The position numbers and the translations under genes are program-made. 64,000 bases of DNA from Bacteroidales bacterium (GTDB lineage Bacteria; Bacteroidota; Bacteroidia; Bacteroidales; Marinilabiliaceae), in NCBI GenBank assembly GCA_017539645.1, contig JAFYCM010000010.1, positions 24,599-88,598 on the forward strand, given 5' to 3'. Under the pieces are notes generated by a model. It saw only the letters and a program-made list of their open reading frames with translations. It was not told the origin of the DNA and did not search any database. Below, one piece after another: positions 34,942-43,049 of this stretch. Every line of letters starts with the position of its first letter. Position 1 is the stretch's first letter.

Positions 34942-35433
34942 TTAGTTATGCAATTTGTCATTCATAACCATAGAGCGTATTTTTTCGGGAAGGAACATCG
35001 ACGCATCGCCGCCGTGCGAAAGAATGTCGCGCACGATGGAGCTGTTCACTGGCGTATGCTCGGGCGTGGTGAGCAAGAAGGCCGTGTCGACACCCGACAT
35101 TTGGCGGTTGACCTGAGCTATAGCGCGCTCAAACTCGAAGTCGGCCGCCGTACGTATGCCACGCAGCAGATGCGATGCGCCAATCTCGCGTACGAAGTCG
35201 ACCGTCAAACCGCTGTAGCTGCACGCACTTACACGCGGCTCGTCTCGGAAGACTTCGCGAATGAATTCGAGTCGGCGCTCAACGGAGAAAAACGAGTGTT
35301 TCTCGCTGTTGCTGCCCACTGCCACAACAATCTCGTCGAACAGGCGGAGTGCACGCAGCACTATGTCCTCATGACCTACCGTGAAGGGGTCGAACGAACC
35401 GGGGAAAACGGCTAATGTCTTATTGTTTGGCAT
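34942..35433 (-). CDS. coaD: phosphopantetheine adenylyltransferase
   Basis: A 163-residue nucleotidyltransferase. AVFPGSFDPFTVGHEDIVLRAL (residues 8-29) contains the TxGH motif, LLRGIRTAADFEFERAIAQVNRQM (about 89-112) binds pantetheine phosphate, and VNSSIVRDI (about 128-136) is the ISSTxxR-type motif. It transfers AMP from ATP to 4'-phosphopantetheine in CoA synthesis. Full length. It is embedded between the methyltransferase-glycosyltransferase gene (12 nt) and the thioredoxin-like gene (11 nt) in one operon. Confidence 0.96.
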   Translation of the reverse strand: MPNNKTLAVFPGSFDPFTVGHEDIVLRALRLFDEIVVAVGSNSEKHSFFSVERRLEFIREVFRDEPRVSACSYSGLTVDFVREIGASHLLRGIRTAADFEFERAIAQVNRQMSGVDTAFLLTTPEHTPVNSSIVRDILSHGGDASMFLPEKIRSMVMNDKLHN

Positions 35434-35445
35434 AGGTATAAATAT

Positions 35446-36849
35446 TTATCGGAAACGAATTTTTGTAGCAGCGAACGCGCTCATTCTTAGCAGTATGAAA
35501 CCGTGGCGGAAGCGCGAAATATTAGTAGAACCATACTTACGCTCGCGATAGCGAATGGGCAAATCGACGATGCGAAGGTTGAGTTTATATGCACCAAAAA
35601 GTAGGTCGAAGTCGCCAAACGGGTCGAAGTCGCCAAAGAACTTACGACCTTCGGCAAGTCTCAAATAGTCGGTGCGGAACATCACCTTGGTACCACAAAG
35701 CGTATCCTTGACTGGCGTCTCGAGAATCCACGAGAAGAGACGACTAAAGAAGTGATTGCCGATATTATTGAGCGTGCGCATAGCCTCCTGCTCCATAGGA
35801 TATACGAGGCGAACGCCGTTGACAAACTCGCCCTTGCCCGTAGCTATGGCGCGGTAGAACTTTGGCAAATCTTCGGGCGGCACGGTGAGGTCGGCATCGA
35901 GAATCATAAGTATGTCGCCCGTAGCAGCAGCGTAACCTTTGCGGACGGCATCGCCCTTGCCACGCCCATCCTGACGCATAATCTTTATATCGCGTTTGCC
36001 ATCATATTCGCTACTTATGCGCTGAATCTCGTCCCAAGTATCGTCGGTGGAGTTGCCCTCTACGAAGATAATCTCGGTGTGGCTACCCATATCGGGGACA
36101 CGTTCTACGGCAGCGCGGATGTTGCCACTCTCGTTGCGCGCCGGCACAACCACCGACACCGAGTAGCGTTTCTGCCAATCGCCATCTTCGGGCGCAGGAC
36201 GTGCGAAAAAGTAGTTGTTCAGCGACAACGCGCCCATCAGCGGAAGGTGCGAAATGACCTTGTTCATCAGCGTAGATATGAGCGGTATGTATACTGGGCA
36301 AAGCATATTGCTGTTGAAACGATAGGTCTCAAAGCCGCTCAAGTATAGCATATTGCAAAGGTCGTCGCGCGAAATCCAGTTTTGTTGCGGAGTGCGGCGT
36401 TTTATATGTATGAACTCGGCAAAGCGAATCATAGGTTCCCAGAGGCGGTTGTACGACGTAACTATGACGCGTGTACGTTCGTGGCATACCTTGCGAATCT
36501 CGCGTAGCACCTTCTCGATGTCGTCGAGGAAGCCAACGAGGTTCGATAGCACTATCACGTCGAACTTCTCGTCGAGCGTAATATTTTCGGCATCCATAAC
36601 ATAGAAATCTACGCCGTCGGGGTGTGCCTCGCGAGCCTGCGCTATAAGGCTCTCGCAAAAGTCGATGCCCACCTTGTGGCTGCCGTTCACCGAGGCAATT
36701 AGTTCGCCAGTGCCGCAACCAATCTCGAGCACAGAGTTGTCGGGGTGTATGTAGTAACCAACGTAGTCGGTTATCGAGTTCCAATAGTACGAGCGGCGAC
36801 GGCGATATTTCTGCCAGCCAGCGGCCGCTTTCTCAAAATATTCTTTCAT
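35446..36849 (-). CDS. fusion of SAM methyltransferase and GT2 glycosyltransferase
   Basis: A 467-residue two-domain protein. Residues about 1-210 form a class I methyltransferase (SVLEIGCGTGELIASVNGS, FYVMDAENITLDEKFDVIVLSNLVGF). Residues about 228-467 form a GT2 domain (VSVVVPARNESGNIRAAVERV, VEGNSTDDTWDEIQ, ILMILDADLTVPPEDL with the DxD-like metal site), resembling dolichol-phosphate mannosyltransferase-type enzymes that use lipid-linked acceptors. The two activities in one chain suggest modification of one glycan or lipid carrier. The neighbour upstream is a GT39-like membrane protein, consistent with envelope glycan assembly. Confidence 0.85.
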   Translation of the reverse strand: MKEYFEKAAAGWQKYRRRRSYYWNSITDYVGYYIHPDNSVLEIGCGTGELIASVNGSHKVGIDFCESLIAQAREAHPDGVDFYVMDAENITLDEKFDVIVLSNLVGFLDDIEKVLREIRKVCHERTRVIVTSYNRLWEPMIRFAEFIHIKRRTPQQNWISRDDLCNMLYLSGFETYRFNSNMLCPVYIPLISTLMNKVISHLPLMGALSLNNYFFARPAPEDGDWQKRYSVSVVVPARNESGNIRAAVERVPDMGSHTEIIFVEGNSTDDTWDEIQRISSEYDGKRDIKIMRQDGRGKGDAVRKGYAAATGDILMILDADLTVPPEDLPKFYRAIATGKGEFVNGVRLVYPMEQEAMRTLNNIGNHFFSRLFSWILETPVKDTLCGTKVMFRTDYLRLAEGRKFFGDFDPFGDFDLLFGAYKLNLRIVDLPIRYRERKYGSTNISRFRHGFILLRMSAFAATKIRFR

Positions 36850-36888
36850 TGTTCAGTTTCTGGTTTGCTGCTAAATATCGAGCATCAT

Positions 36889-38613
36889 CTAATTGGACGA
36901 ATTATCCGCTTTTGCTTCGTTTTCGTTCTCTGACGAAGCCGCTGCGAGCTGCCGACGCACAGCATCTACATGCTCATAATCGATATAGAAAAGTTGCGCA
37001 GGCTCGTTGTTTTCGCTGCCCATCATCTTCTGAAATACAAACGCTTTCGGATACTTCTGCATAACGTAATAGCAGTAGCGATGTATGGTATTTATAATCT
37101 TATCGCGTGGTACGAGCGGGTCGCGGCGAAGGCTGGCAGCTATGATGTGCGTAACATTGTGGTTGCGAAGGTTGTCAATCAGTTCGTCGGCATCTTCGGT
37201 GGTAAAGTTGAAAATGCCAAAGAATTTCTTGCCACCGCAGTAGATACGCGCCATATCGGGTTTGCGGCAAGCCACATAACTGCCCTCGGGCAGAGTGCCG
37301 CAATATTCGCAGAGTGCCAAATAGTTATAGAAATCGGTGGTATAGCCATAAATATTGTCGCCCTGCATATTCTTTCGCAGCGCCATCAGGTCAATCTTGT
37401 CGCCCGTCTGCACCATGGAGGTTAGGCAGACTATAGCGCCCATAACCATAGTTATGTATGCAGCATATTTACGCGTGGCGAGCCGCAGCAGGCTATATAT
37501 ACCATAGAGCAGCACTACAAAACTGGTCACTATCGATGGCACTATTAGTCGTTGCTGGTCCCAAAGGGCTTGCAGCATGACGAACGTCAGACCAAGTACG
37601 GCGGCTGTAAGTATGGCGAGCCAGAATACGGCGCGATTGCGTTTGTAGCCAAAGAATCCGCCCGCTATGAAGAGCGCGTAGAAGAGCAGCGTAACGAATC
37701 CGCTTGTCTTACGGTCGACCTCTTTCTTGAAACCGAGCACATACATCATACGTTTCGATAGGTAGAGGTTCGAGTTGTCCACTATGCGCCCCAAGTAGCC
37801 CTTGAAATCCTCCTTACCTTTCTCAACCTCGTAGGGATGCTTGCGCATGAGTTGCTCGAGTTGCGAATTGCCGTGGTCTACTTTGCCGCTCCAAATGGCA
37901 GTGCGCACGCCTATCCAAGCCATAGACAAAACTACCGTCAGTCCAGCAACAGCCACGGCTTTGCGCCACTGACGTCCTACGAGCATAAATATTATTACGG
38001 CCACTACTATAGAGAGCGCCATAGTACGTATAAGTATGGCGGCAACGAGCAGCAACGCTATTGGTGCGGCACGTTTGATGAGCGCAAGCCAACCGTCGCA
38101 CTCCTGAGCATCGAAACGTAGCACGAGCCACGTGATGCAGAACTCCACAAAGATGAACATTGCCTCGCTGTAGGTCAGACTTGCGTAGGCGAGATACCAC
38201 GAGTTGATGCTCGCAAGCGCCATAACCATAAGTATCAAACGCACGTTCACACGCCCACGAAGCGAGCGATAGAATATCCATTGCGAAGCTGTTATGAAGA
38301 GTAGCGATGTAAGTTTCAGCACAAAGAGGCTCGAGCCGAATAGCGATATTATTACTGCCAAAAACATCGGGTAGAGCGGACCTTGATAGTTCGGATAACG
38401 CCCCGACTCTATTAGGTCGAAGGCGCGGCATATATATGCCGAATCGTCGCCACCCTCGTCTACACGCATATTGAAGAGCAGCAGCGACACAATGGCTGTG
38501 AGCGCCGTGAGCACAATAGCTATGACGTTGGCATATTTATCGAAAAAATCAGTTTTGGCAGCAGGCTGTGGTGCTGCGGCAGACGATTGTGGTTTGGGTT
38601 GTTGTTTTTTCAT
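36889..38613 (-). CDS. GT39-like integral membrane glycosyltransferase
   Basis: A 574-residue protein with a Lys/Pro/Gln/Ala-rich cytoplasmic N-terminus (MKKQQPKPQSSAAAP), then about ten to twelve membrane helices and a C-terminal soluble domain (about 430-574). The first loop holds MRVDEGGDDSAYICRAFDLI and RYPNYQGPLYPMFLAV, the acidic and GxxY patterns of the PMT/ArnT (GT-C) superfamily, which move sugars from polyprenyl phosphate. Start ATG 38613 was chosen over 38670. It lies 39 nt before the methyltransferase-GT2 fusion, which could make the lipid-linked donor (inference). Confidence 0.8.
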   Translation of the reverse strand: MKKQQPKPQSSAAAPQPAAKTDFFDKYANVIAIVLTALTAIVSLLLFNMRVDEGGDDSAYICRAFDLIESGRYPNYQGPLYPMFLAVIISLFGSSLFVLKLTSLLFITASQWIFYRSLRGRVNVRLILMVMALASINSWYLAYASLTYSEAMFIFVEFCITWLVLRFDAQECDGWLALIKRAAPIALLLVAAILIRTMALSIVVAVIIFMLVGRQWRKAVAVAGLTVVLSMAWIGVRTAIWSGKVDHGNSQLEQLMRKHPYEVEKGKEDFKGYLGRIVDNSNLYLSKRMMYVLGFKKEVDRKTSGFVTLLFYALFIAGGFFGYKRNRAVFWLAILTAAVLGLTFVMLQALWDQQRLIVPSIVTSFVVLLYGIYSLLRLATRKYAAYITMVMGAIVCLTSMVQTGDKIDLMALRKNMQGDNIYGYTTDFYNYLALCEYCGTLPEGSYVACRKPDMARIYCGGKKFFGIFNFTTEDADELIDNLRNHNVTHIIAASLRRDPLVPRDKIINTIHRYCYYVMQKYPKAFVFQKMMGSENNEPAQLFYIDYEHVDAVRRQLAAASSENENEAKADNSSN

Positions 38614-38626
38614 TACGTACGACGCT

Positions 38627-38836
38627 TTATTTTTCCATATCGGTGACGTTGAGTTTCGATGCATGTTCAATCCTATCCGCCGACTGCACGCAGTTGATGC
38701 CGCGGTCGCGCATGGCCTTGCTCTGCCCCACGTGTTGCGAATGGAACGTGCCGCCGCGCTTTATAAGTATGCGAACTGCAAACAGCAACAGCGCCACGCC
38801 TACGAGTATCAATGTCGATAGAAATATCTTTATCAT
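38627..38836 (-). CDS. small membrane protein, conserved in Bacteroidales
   Basis: A 69-residue protein with one N-terminal transmembrane helix (MIKIFLSTLILVGVALLLFAVRILI), then a short soluble tail with GGTFHSQHVGQSKAMRDRGINCVQS. I recall similar short proteins (membrane helix, then KGGKFPNTHxxxxKAMRxRGIxCxxSxD) in Bacteroides and Prevotella, which supports this as a real gene. Function unknown. It heads the minus-strand operon, with its stop 13 nt before the GT39-like start. The single Cys in GINC is conserved in my memory of the family. Confidence 0.72.
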   Translation of the reverse strand: MIKIFLSTLILVGVALLLFAVRILIKRGGTFHSQHVGQSKAMRDRGINCVQSADRIEHASKLNVTDMEK

Positions 38837-38889
38837 AATTGGAAGCCAAAATTATATCATATTGATTTATTGACAAGGGGGCGTTTATT

Positions 38890-38917
38890 GTAGAGACGCG
38901 GCGCGCAACGTCCGTAC
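38890..38917. repeat. degenerate REP-like palindrome
   Basis: GTAGAGACG...CGTCCGTAC, with one arm decayed. It belongs to the GTAGAGACG/CGTCTCTAC family. Located at the start of the gene-free stretch 38837-39712. Confidence 0.45.
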
Positions 38918-38980
38918 AAATAAAATCTGTGAATTTCCGCGAACATATTAGTCGGGGGATTGAAAATTTCCTCCAACGAG

Positions 38981-39059
38981 AATTTTCATTGAGTCGCGTA
39001 AATGGTTTTTTGCACGTGCGCAGAAATTTTCATTGAGTCGCGTAAACGGTTTTTTGCAC
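38981..39059. repeat. two-copy 44-bp direct repeat
   Basis: A 35-nt block beginning AATTTTCATTGAGTCGCG and ending GGTTTTTTGCAC occurs at 38981-39015 and 39025-39059 with one mismatch. Non-coding and immediately upstream of the 41-bp array. Confidence 0.75.
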
Positions 39060-39092
39060 ATTGCACAAAATCCATTGTTATGATTAAATCAT

Positions 39093-39297
39093 GGTTTCTG
39101 ACGCTCAGAAACCCTCAATCAGTCGTGAAAACGCATATCTGACGCTCAGCAAGTCCCAATCAGTCATGAAAATGCATATCTGACGCTCAGCAAGTCCCAA
39201 TCAGTTGTGAAAATGCATATCTGACGCTCAGCAAGTCCCAATCAATCGTGAAAATGCATATCTGACGCTCAGCAAGTCCCAATCAGTCATGAAAATC
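39093..39297. repeat. tandem array, five 41-bp units
   Basis: Units start at 39093 (degenerate), 39134, 39175, 39216 and 39257, with exact 41-bp spacing. Each contains CTGACGCTCAG, GCAAGTCCCAATCA and GTGAAAATGCAT-like blocks; the last four differ mainly at the AGTCAT/AGTTGT/AATCGT position. Since 41 is not a multiple of three and no spacer diversity exists, it is neither coding nor CRISPR. Confidence 0.85.
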
Positions 39298-39373
39298 ATT
39301 TTTGATGCGAAACAAGAAACCGCCACCGAAGTGCATCGATGAGGGTTATATATATGTACTTATGTATACAAAT

Positions 39374-39405
39374 AAAAAACTCGTAGGCTATCGCAGCTCA
39401 CGAGT
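39374..39405 (-). terminator. possible distal intrinsic terminator for murI transcript
   Basis: On the minus strand ACTCGT (39405-39400) pairs with ACGAGT (39384-39379) plus inner AG/CT, followed by six T residues. It lies 300 nt beyond the murI stop and would back up the proximal one. Confidence 0.55.
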
Positions 39406-39423
39406 GTTTGACCTTTGTCATAG

Positions 39424-39450
39424 AAAAAGCGTTGCGTATATAACGCAACG
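39424..39450 (-). terminator. intrinsic terminator downstream of murI
   Basis: CGTTGCGT (39430-39437) and ACGCAACG (39443-39450) are perfect 8-bp arms with a 5-nt loop. On the minus strand the hairpin is followed by GCTTTTT. Confidence 0.65.
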
Positions 39451-39580
39451 GTTATTATTCCCCTAATGTGTAGTGCTTTTGTAGCACTGTCGAGCAAGTC
39501 ACTAAACTCGATGGTAAACAAATTACGTGTGCAAATGTAATGAGGAATTTGAAAATTGAATACGTATAGACTGGTGGGTT

Positions 39581-39609
39581 GTAGAGACGTCACAATGTGG
39601 CGTCTCTAC
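39581..39609. repeat. REP-like palindrome
   Basis: GTAGAGACG (39581-39589) and CGTCTCTAC (39601-39609) are perfect 9-bp arms with an 11-nt centre. Same family as 10563, 38890, 42309 and 42986. Confidence 0.65.
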
Positions 39610-39632
39610 ATACAGCTTATGTGGTGTATTTT

Positions 39633-39660
39633 GTATAGACGTGGCGCACCACGTCTATAC
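39633..39660. repeat. perfect 12-bp-arm REP-like palindrome
   Basis: GTATAGACGTGG (39633-39644) and CCACGTCTATAC (39649-39660) around CGCA. Variant of the GTAGAGACG family, 50 nt from the end of murI. Confidence 0.7.
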
Positions 39661-39712
39661 GTTCCGTTCGAGGATGGATTTATTGACAAGAGGGCATGCC
39701 GCCTTGTCGGGG

Positions 39713-40531
39713 TTATAGATGCGAAATATCTATGTCGCCATCGAAGAAGAGGCGAGCCATAGAGCCAAATTTTTCGGGGTTTTCGGTGGTATAGAAGCGC
39801 ACCGAGCCACCTTTGGTAAGTCGGCTCTGCATCTCGGTGTGGCGCTGCAAGTAATCTTTGAGGCTACGCGCAACTATGTCGCCTTGGCTGAGCAGTGTGA
39901 CGCTCTTAGGAAGATAGGCCTCTATCTTCTTGCGCAGCAATGGGAAATGCGTGCAAGCGAGTATTATAGTATCTATGTCGGCCGATTGCGACATGAGTTC
40001 GTTTACATATTTACGTACGAAATAGTCGGCGCCGGGTTTGTCGTATTCGCCATTCTCGACGAGCGGAACCCACATGGGGCAGGCTTGCTGAAAGACGCGG
40101 ATGTCGGGGTTAATCTTGGCTATTTCTATAGGATACGACATTGAATCTACCGTGCCTTGTGTGCCCATAACACCCACCACGCGCGAACGAGTGACGTCGC
40201 CCACCGCCTCTACACTCGGGCGAATGACGCCAAGCACTCTGCGCGATGCATCGATATTTGGCAAGTCGCACTGCTGAATGTTGCGCAAAGCCTTTGCCGA
40301 CGCGGTGTTGCAGGCAAGCACTATGAGCGGTGCGCCCATATCGAAAAGGCGAACAACGGCTTCGCGCGTGTATTTATACACAATATCGAAAGAGCGCGTT
40401 CCGTAAGGCGCACGGGCATTGTCGCCGAGATATATATAGTCATACTCGGGCATCAGTCGGCGCACGCTGTCCAAGATGGTCAAGCCGCCGTAGCCCGAAT
40501 CGAATAGTGCTATAGGTACAGTTGTCGTCAA
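39713..40531 (-). CDS. murI: glutamate racemase
   Basis: A 272-residue racemase making D-glutamate for peptidoglycan. PIALFDSGYGGLTIL at the N-terminus, the first catalytic Cys in VLACNTASAKAL (about residue 75) and the second in ILACTHFPLLRKK (about 190) define MurI. The family N-terminus sits right at TTG 40531 (MTTTVPIALFDSG), 4 nt after the stop of the upstream FAD gene, so I take this TTG. An ATG at 40582 would add 17 unrelated residues and overlap the upstream gene. The C-terminal YTTENPEKFG is typical. Confidence 0.93.
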   Translation of the reverse strand: MTTTVPIALFDSGYGGLTILDSVRRLMPEYDYIYLGDNARAPYGTRSFDIVYKYTREAVVRLFDMGAPLIVLACNTASAKALRNIQQCDLPNIDASRRVLGVIRPSVEAVGDVTRSRVVGVMGTQGTVDSMSYPIEIAKINPDIRVFQQACPMWVPLVENGEYDKPGADYFVRKYVNELMSQSADIDTIILACTHFPLLRKKIEAYLPKSVTLLSQGDIVARSLKDYLQRHTEMQSRLTKGGSVRFYTTENPEKFGSMARLFFDGDIDISHL

Positions 40532-40535
40532 GGCC

Positions 40536-42101
40536 TTATTTCTTGAGAGATTGAGCAATTTTCTCGGCGCAGAGTTCGCCATCGATAGCCGACGACACAA
40601 TGCCGCCTGCAAAACCAGCGCCCTCGCCGCACGGATAGAGTCCGCTGAGCTGTGGGTGACACATCGTCTCGGCATCACGCGGAATACGTATGGGCGACGA
40701 CGTGCGGCTCTCTACGCCTAGTATCAGTGCGTCGTTGGTTACGAAGCCTCGCATGCGGCGATCGAACTGTGCGAAACCGTCACGCAGTCGCTTGCCTATG
40801 TTGTCGGGCATCCAGAAGTGCATCGGCGATGACACCACGCCTGGTATGTATGAAGTCTCTGGCAGTTCGAAAGATAGTCTGCCATCAACAAAATCGGCCA
40901 ACCCTTGAGCTGGAGCCACTATGCCGTGTCCGCCATTTATGAATGCAAGGCGTTCATATTCTTGCTGATAGTGCATAGCGCCAAGTGGACCTTCGTTTTG
41001 GTATGCGCCTATATCTTCAGGGCTAATTTCCACCACAATGCCCGAGTTGGCGTATGGCGAGCTACGACGCGACGGCGACATGCCGTTAACTACCATCTCG
41101 TTGTCGGCCGTCATGGCTGGCACTATGAAACCACCCGGACACATGCAGAACGAGTATACGCCGCGGCCATCGCTCTGTGCCACGAGGCTATATGTAGCAG
41201 GCGGCAGATATTCGCCACGTCCGCTTGGCATGTGATATTGCAGTTCGTCGATGAGCTCTTGCGGATGCTCCACGCGCACGCCCATAGCCCACGTCTTAGC
41301 TTCGAGAGCAAGACCTTTAGCGTTAAGCATTTCGTATACGTCGCGTGCCGAATGACCGGTAGCCAAGATGACCGCATCGGCCTCTATTGTGCGACCATCG
41401 GCAAGCTTCACACCTTTGACGGCGTCGCCCGAGGTGAGCAAATCGACAACCTTGGCTTGGAAAAGCACTTCGCCACCATTCTCTATGATGGTCTCGCGCA
41501 TTCGTTTTATTACGGATGGCAAAACGTCGGTGCCTATATGCGGATGGGCATCTATAAGTATGTCGCGTTGTGCACCGTGATGCACAAAAGTTTCGAGAAT
41601 CTTACGTACGTTGCCACGTTTGGTGCTGCGCGTATATAGTTTGCCGTCGGAATAGGTACCGGCACCACCCTCGCCAAAAGCATAATTACTCTCTGGGTCG
41701 ACAACGTGGTTACGTTGCAATTGTGCGAGGTCGACTTTGCGCGTACTTACATCCTTGCCGCGCTCCACAACGATAGGACGCAAGCCAAGTTCTATAAGGC
41801 GCAATGCAGCAAACAATCCGCCAGGGCCAGCGCCTACAACTATCACAGGTTGTGCGCTGCGAACATCTTTATAACCTGGCATTTCGGCGAGGCGCTCCTC
41901 TTGCGGCTCTTCGCCTACATATACATCGAACGTCAGCAGCACCATCACTTGACGTTGGCGCGCATCTATAGCACGGCGCACAAGACGCATGGCTGTTATG
42001 TCGCGCTGCTGTATGTCGAGTTGCTTTGCCACACGGCTGCGACATAAGTTTTCGTCGGCAGCCTCTTGCGGAAGCAAGCGTAATTCTATCGTTTTATTCA
42101 T
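40536..42101 (-). CDS. FAD-dependent dehydrogenase (COG2509 family)
   Basis: A 521-residue flavoprotein. After an N-terminal ferredoxin-like region (about 1-85), the FAD-binding motif VIVVGAGPGGLFAALRLIE appears near residue 86, then YAFGEGGAGTYSDGKLYTR near 142, diagnostic of this family, and GEGAGFAGGIVSSAIDGELCAE near the C-terminus. Substrate is unknown; relatives are annotated as uncharacterised dehydrogenases or NAD(P)/FAD-dependent oxidoreductases. It directly precedes murI on the minus strand, giving a two-gene operon. The start ATG is preceded by the A-rich ctataaaa context. Confidence 0.9.
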   Translation of the reverse strand: MNKTIELRLLPQEAADENLCRSRVAKQLDIQQRDITAMRLVRRAIDARQRQVMVLLTFDVYVGEEPQEERLAEMPGYKDVRSAQPVIVVGAGPGGLFAALRLIELGLRPIVVERGKDVSTRKVDLAQLQRNHVVDPESNYAFGEGGAGTYSDGKLYTRSTKRGNVRKILETFVHHGAQRDILIDAHPHIGTDVLPSVIKRMRETIIENGGEVLFQAKVVDLLTSGDAVKGVKLADGRTIEADAVILATGHSARDVYEMLNAKGLALEAKTWAMGVRVEHPQELIDELQYHMPSGRGEYLPPATYSLVAQSDGRGVYSFCMCPGGFIVPAMTADNEMVVNGMSPSRRSSPYANSGIVVEISPEDIGAYQNEGPLGAMHYQQEYERLAFINGGHGIVAPAQGLADFVDGRLSFELPETSYIPGVVSSPMHFWMPDNIGKRLRDGFAQFDRRMRGFVTNDALILGVESRTSSPIRIPRDAETMCHPQLSGLYPCGEGAGFAGGIVSSAIDGELCAEKIAQSLKK

Positions 42102-42110
42102 TTTTATAGT

Positions 42111-42177
42111 TACGAATTACGAGTTCCTAATTACGAGTTACGAGTTATGAATTATGAATTCCGAGTTCATGAATTCG
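42111..42177. repeat. AT-rich degenerate TAATTCG-type spacer repeat
   Basis: Variants of tacgaattacgagtt, gttatgaattatgaatt and gaattccgagttcatg fill the upstream region of the FAD gene, with no gene seen. Confidence 0.55.
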
Positions 42178-42268
42178 GGGGGCAAAGATAAAACGGATTT
42201 TCTCTTGTTCTGTTTTCGCACTGATGTCTTTGGGGCACGCACAGATGACACAGATAGGTGGGTGTTTT

Positions 42269-42331
42269 GAACACAGATTGAATGAATTGAACGAATTTAT
42301 TTTGGAAGATGCGGCGCGCTACGTCTCTACA
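42269..42331. repeat. direct repeat on distal side of toxin-antitoxin pair
   Basis: Begins GAACACAGATTGAA and continues GAACGAATTTATTTTGG to a decayed REP palindrome ending GCGCTACGTCTCTACA. Nearly the same string (54 bp, lacking 9 internal bases) recurs at 42958-43011 on the other side of the toxin-antitoxin genes. Confidence 0.75.
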
Positions 42332-42333
42332 TG

Positions 42334-42630
42334 CTAATCATGCATATTCTGCGCGTGACAAGCGTCAACCACAATAATTGTATCGCCCTCAATAGTGTAG
42401 GCGTAATACCACTTGTCGGTGTTTGCCATGTGATAGCCATTCCATCGGCTGATGGTTGGGCGGCGGCGCGGCAGCGTTCGCTCTATTGCATAGATAGCAA
42501 AGAATGCATTGCGCACATTGCGCTCCATATCTTCGTATGAATATGTATGATAATACTTCTTACCCACGTTCAGGTAGAAGCTCCTTATCTTCGCGGCTGT
42601 ACGCTTGGTATAGAAATACTTATATTGCAT
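42334..42630 (-). CDS. RelE/ParE-like toxin candidate
   Basis: A 98-residue basic, aromatic-rich protein (MQYKYFYTKRTAAKIRSFYLNVGKKYYH...), with a C-terminal strand pattern WYYAYTIEGDTIIVVDACHAQN, which looks like the last two beta strands and terminal motif of RelE/ParE toxins (..YRIxxdxIxIlxVxHxrr). The upstream partner overlaps it by 11 nt, the usual toxin-antitoxin arrangement with the antitoxin first. If active it would inhibit translation or gyrase; which one cannot be told. Both genes lie between long direct repeats. Confidence 0.65.
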   Translation of the reverse strand: MQYKYFYTKRTAAKIRSFYLNVGKKYYHTYSYEDMERNVRNAFFAIYAIERTLPRRRPTISRWNGYHMANTDKWYYAYTIEGDTIIVVDACHAQNMHD

Positions 42631-42886
42631 TTTTATCGTCGTAGATAGCCTTGATGTCCTTCATTGTTAGTTTATAGGCTTCTTCGGGCGTATACAACTC
42701 CTTGTCCATGTCGGGGAAATCCTCCTCGATGGGTGTATCAAAGAGAGGCTTAGTTTGTATGGGCTTTACGCTCTCTATGAGCATTGTTGCCAACTCCAAT
42801 TTCTGCGTCTCGTCCATATCTTTCACCATCTCCCAATAGTAACTCATGGGGTTTGGCTGGGATTTTCTTGTGGTTGTTGTTGCCAT
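42620..42886 (-). CDS. antitoxin-like partner (addiction module component type)
   Basis: An 88-residue acidic protein. MSYYWEMVKDMDETQKLELATMLIESVKP (about residues 14-42) resembles the LSxxEKLELAExLxeS helix of addiction-module components (PF09720 type) that pair with RelE/ParE toxins. The C-terminal half (DFPDMDKELYTPEEAYKLTMKDI) is acidic, as in toxin-neutralising tails. No clear DNA-binding fold is seen. It precedes and overlaps the toxin candidate. Assignment by pattern and context, moderate. Confidence 0.6.
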   Translation of the reverse strand: MATTTTRKSQPNPMSYYWEMVKDMDETQKLELATMLIESVKPIQTKPLFDTPIEEDFPDMDKELYTPEEAYKLTMKDIKAIYDDKNAI

Positions 42887-42957
42887 ATATTCTTGCGCTT
42901 TGCCAATTTCACGTTGCTAATATACTAATATTGTTTTAGCACCGATTTTTATATATA

Positions 42958-43011
42958 GAACACAGATTGAACGAATTTATTTTGGGAGACGTAGCGCGCT
43001 ACGTCTCTACA
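42958..43011. repeat. direct repeat on promoter side of toxin-antitoxin pair, with palindrome
   Basis: GAACACAGATTGAACGAATT... followed by GAGACGTAGCG/CGCTACGTCTC, a perfect 11-bp-arm palindrome (42986-43007). It pairs with 42269-42331 as a direct repeat bracketing the toxin-antitoxin genes. Confidence 0.75.
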
Positions 43012-43013
43012 AT

Positions 43014-43037
43014 ACGTGCAACCAGACGATTCGAGGG
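43014..43037. repeat. 24-bp direct repeat, left copy flanking BspA-like gene
   Basis: Contains CAACCAGACGATTCGAGGG. The same 24 bp, with one mismatch, is at 46197-46220 on the far side of the BspA-like gene. Confidence 0.75.
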
Positions 43038-43049
43038 GATAACCAATAC

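Noticed and set aside
39093-39297. CRISPR array
   Set aside because: The repeats are contiguous 41-bp units without variable spacers, and no cas genes are present.
40905-41639. Antisense open frame of 244 codons opposite the FAD dehydrogenase
   Set aside because: The FAD enzyme has clear motifs along the whole length; the antisense frame has none.
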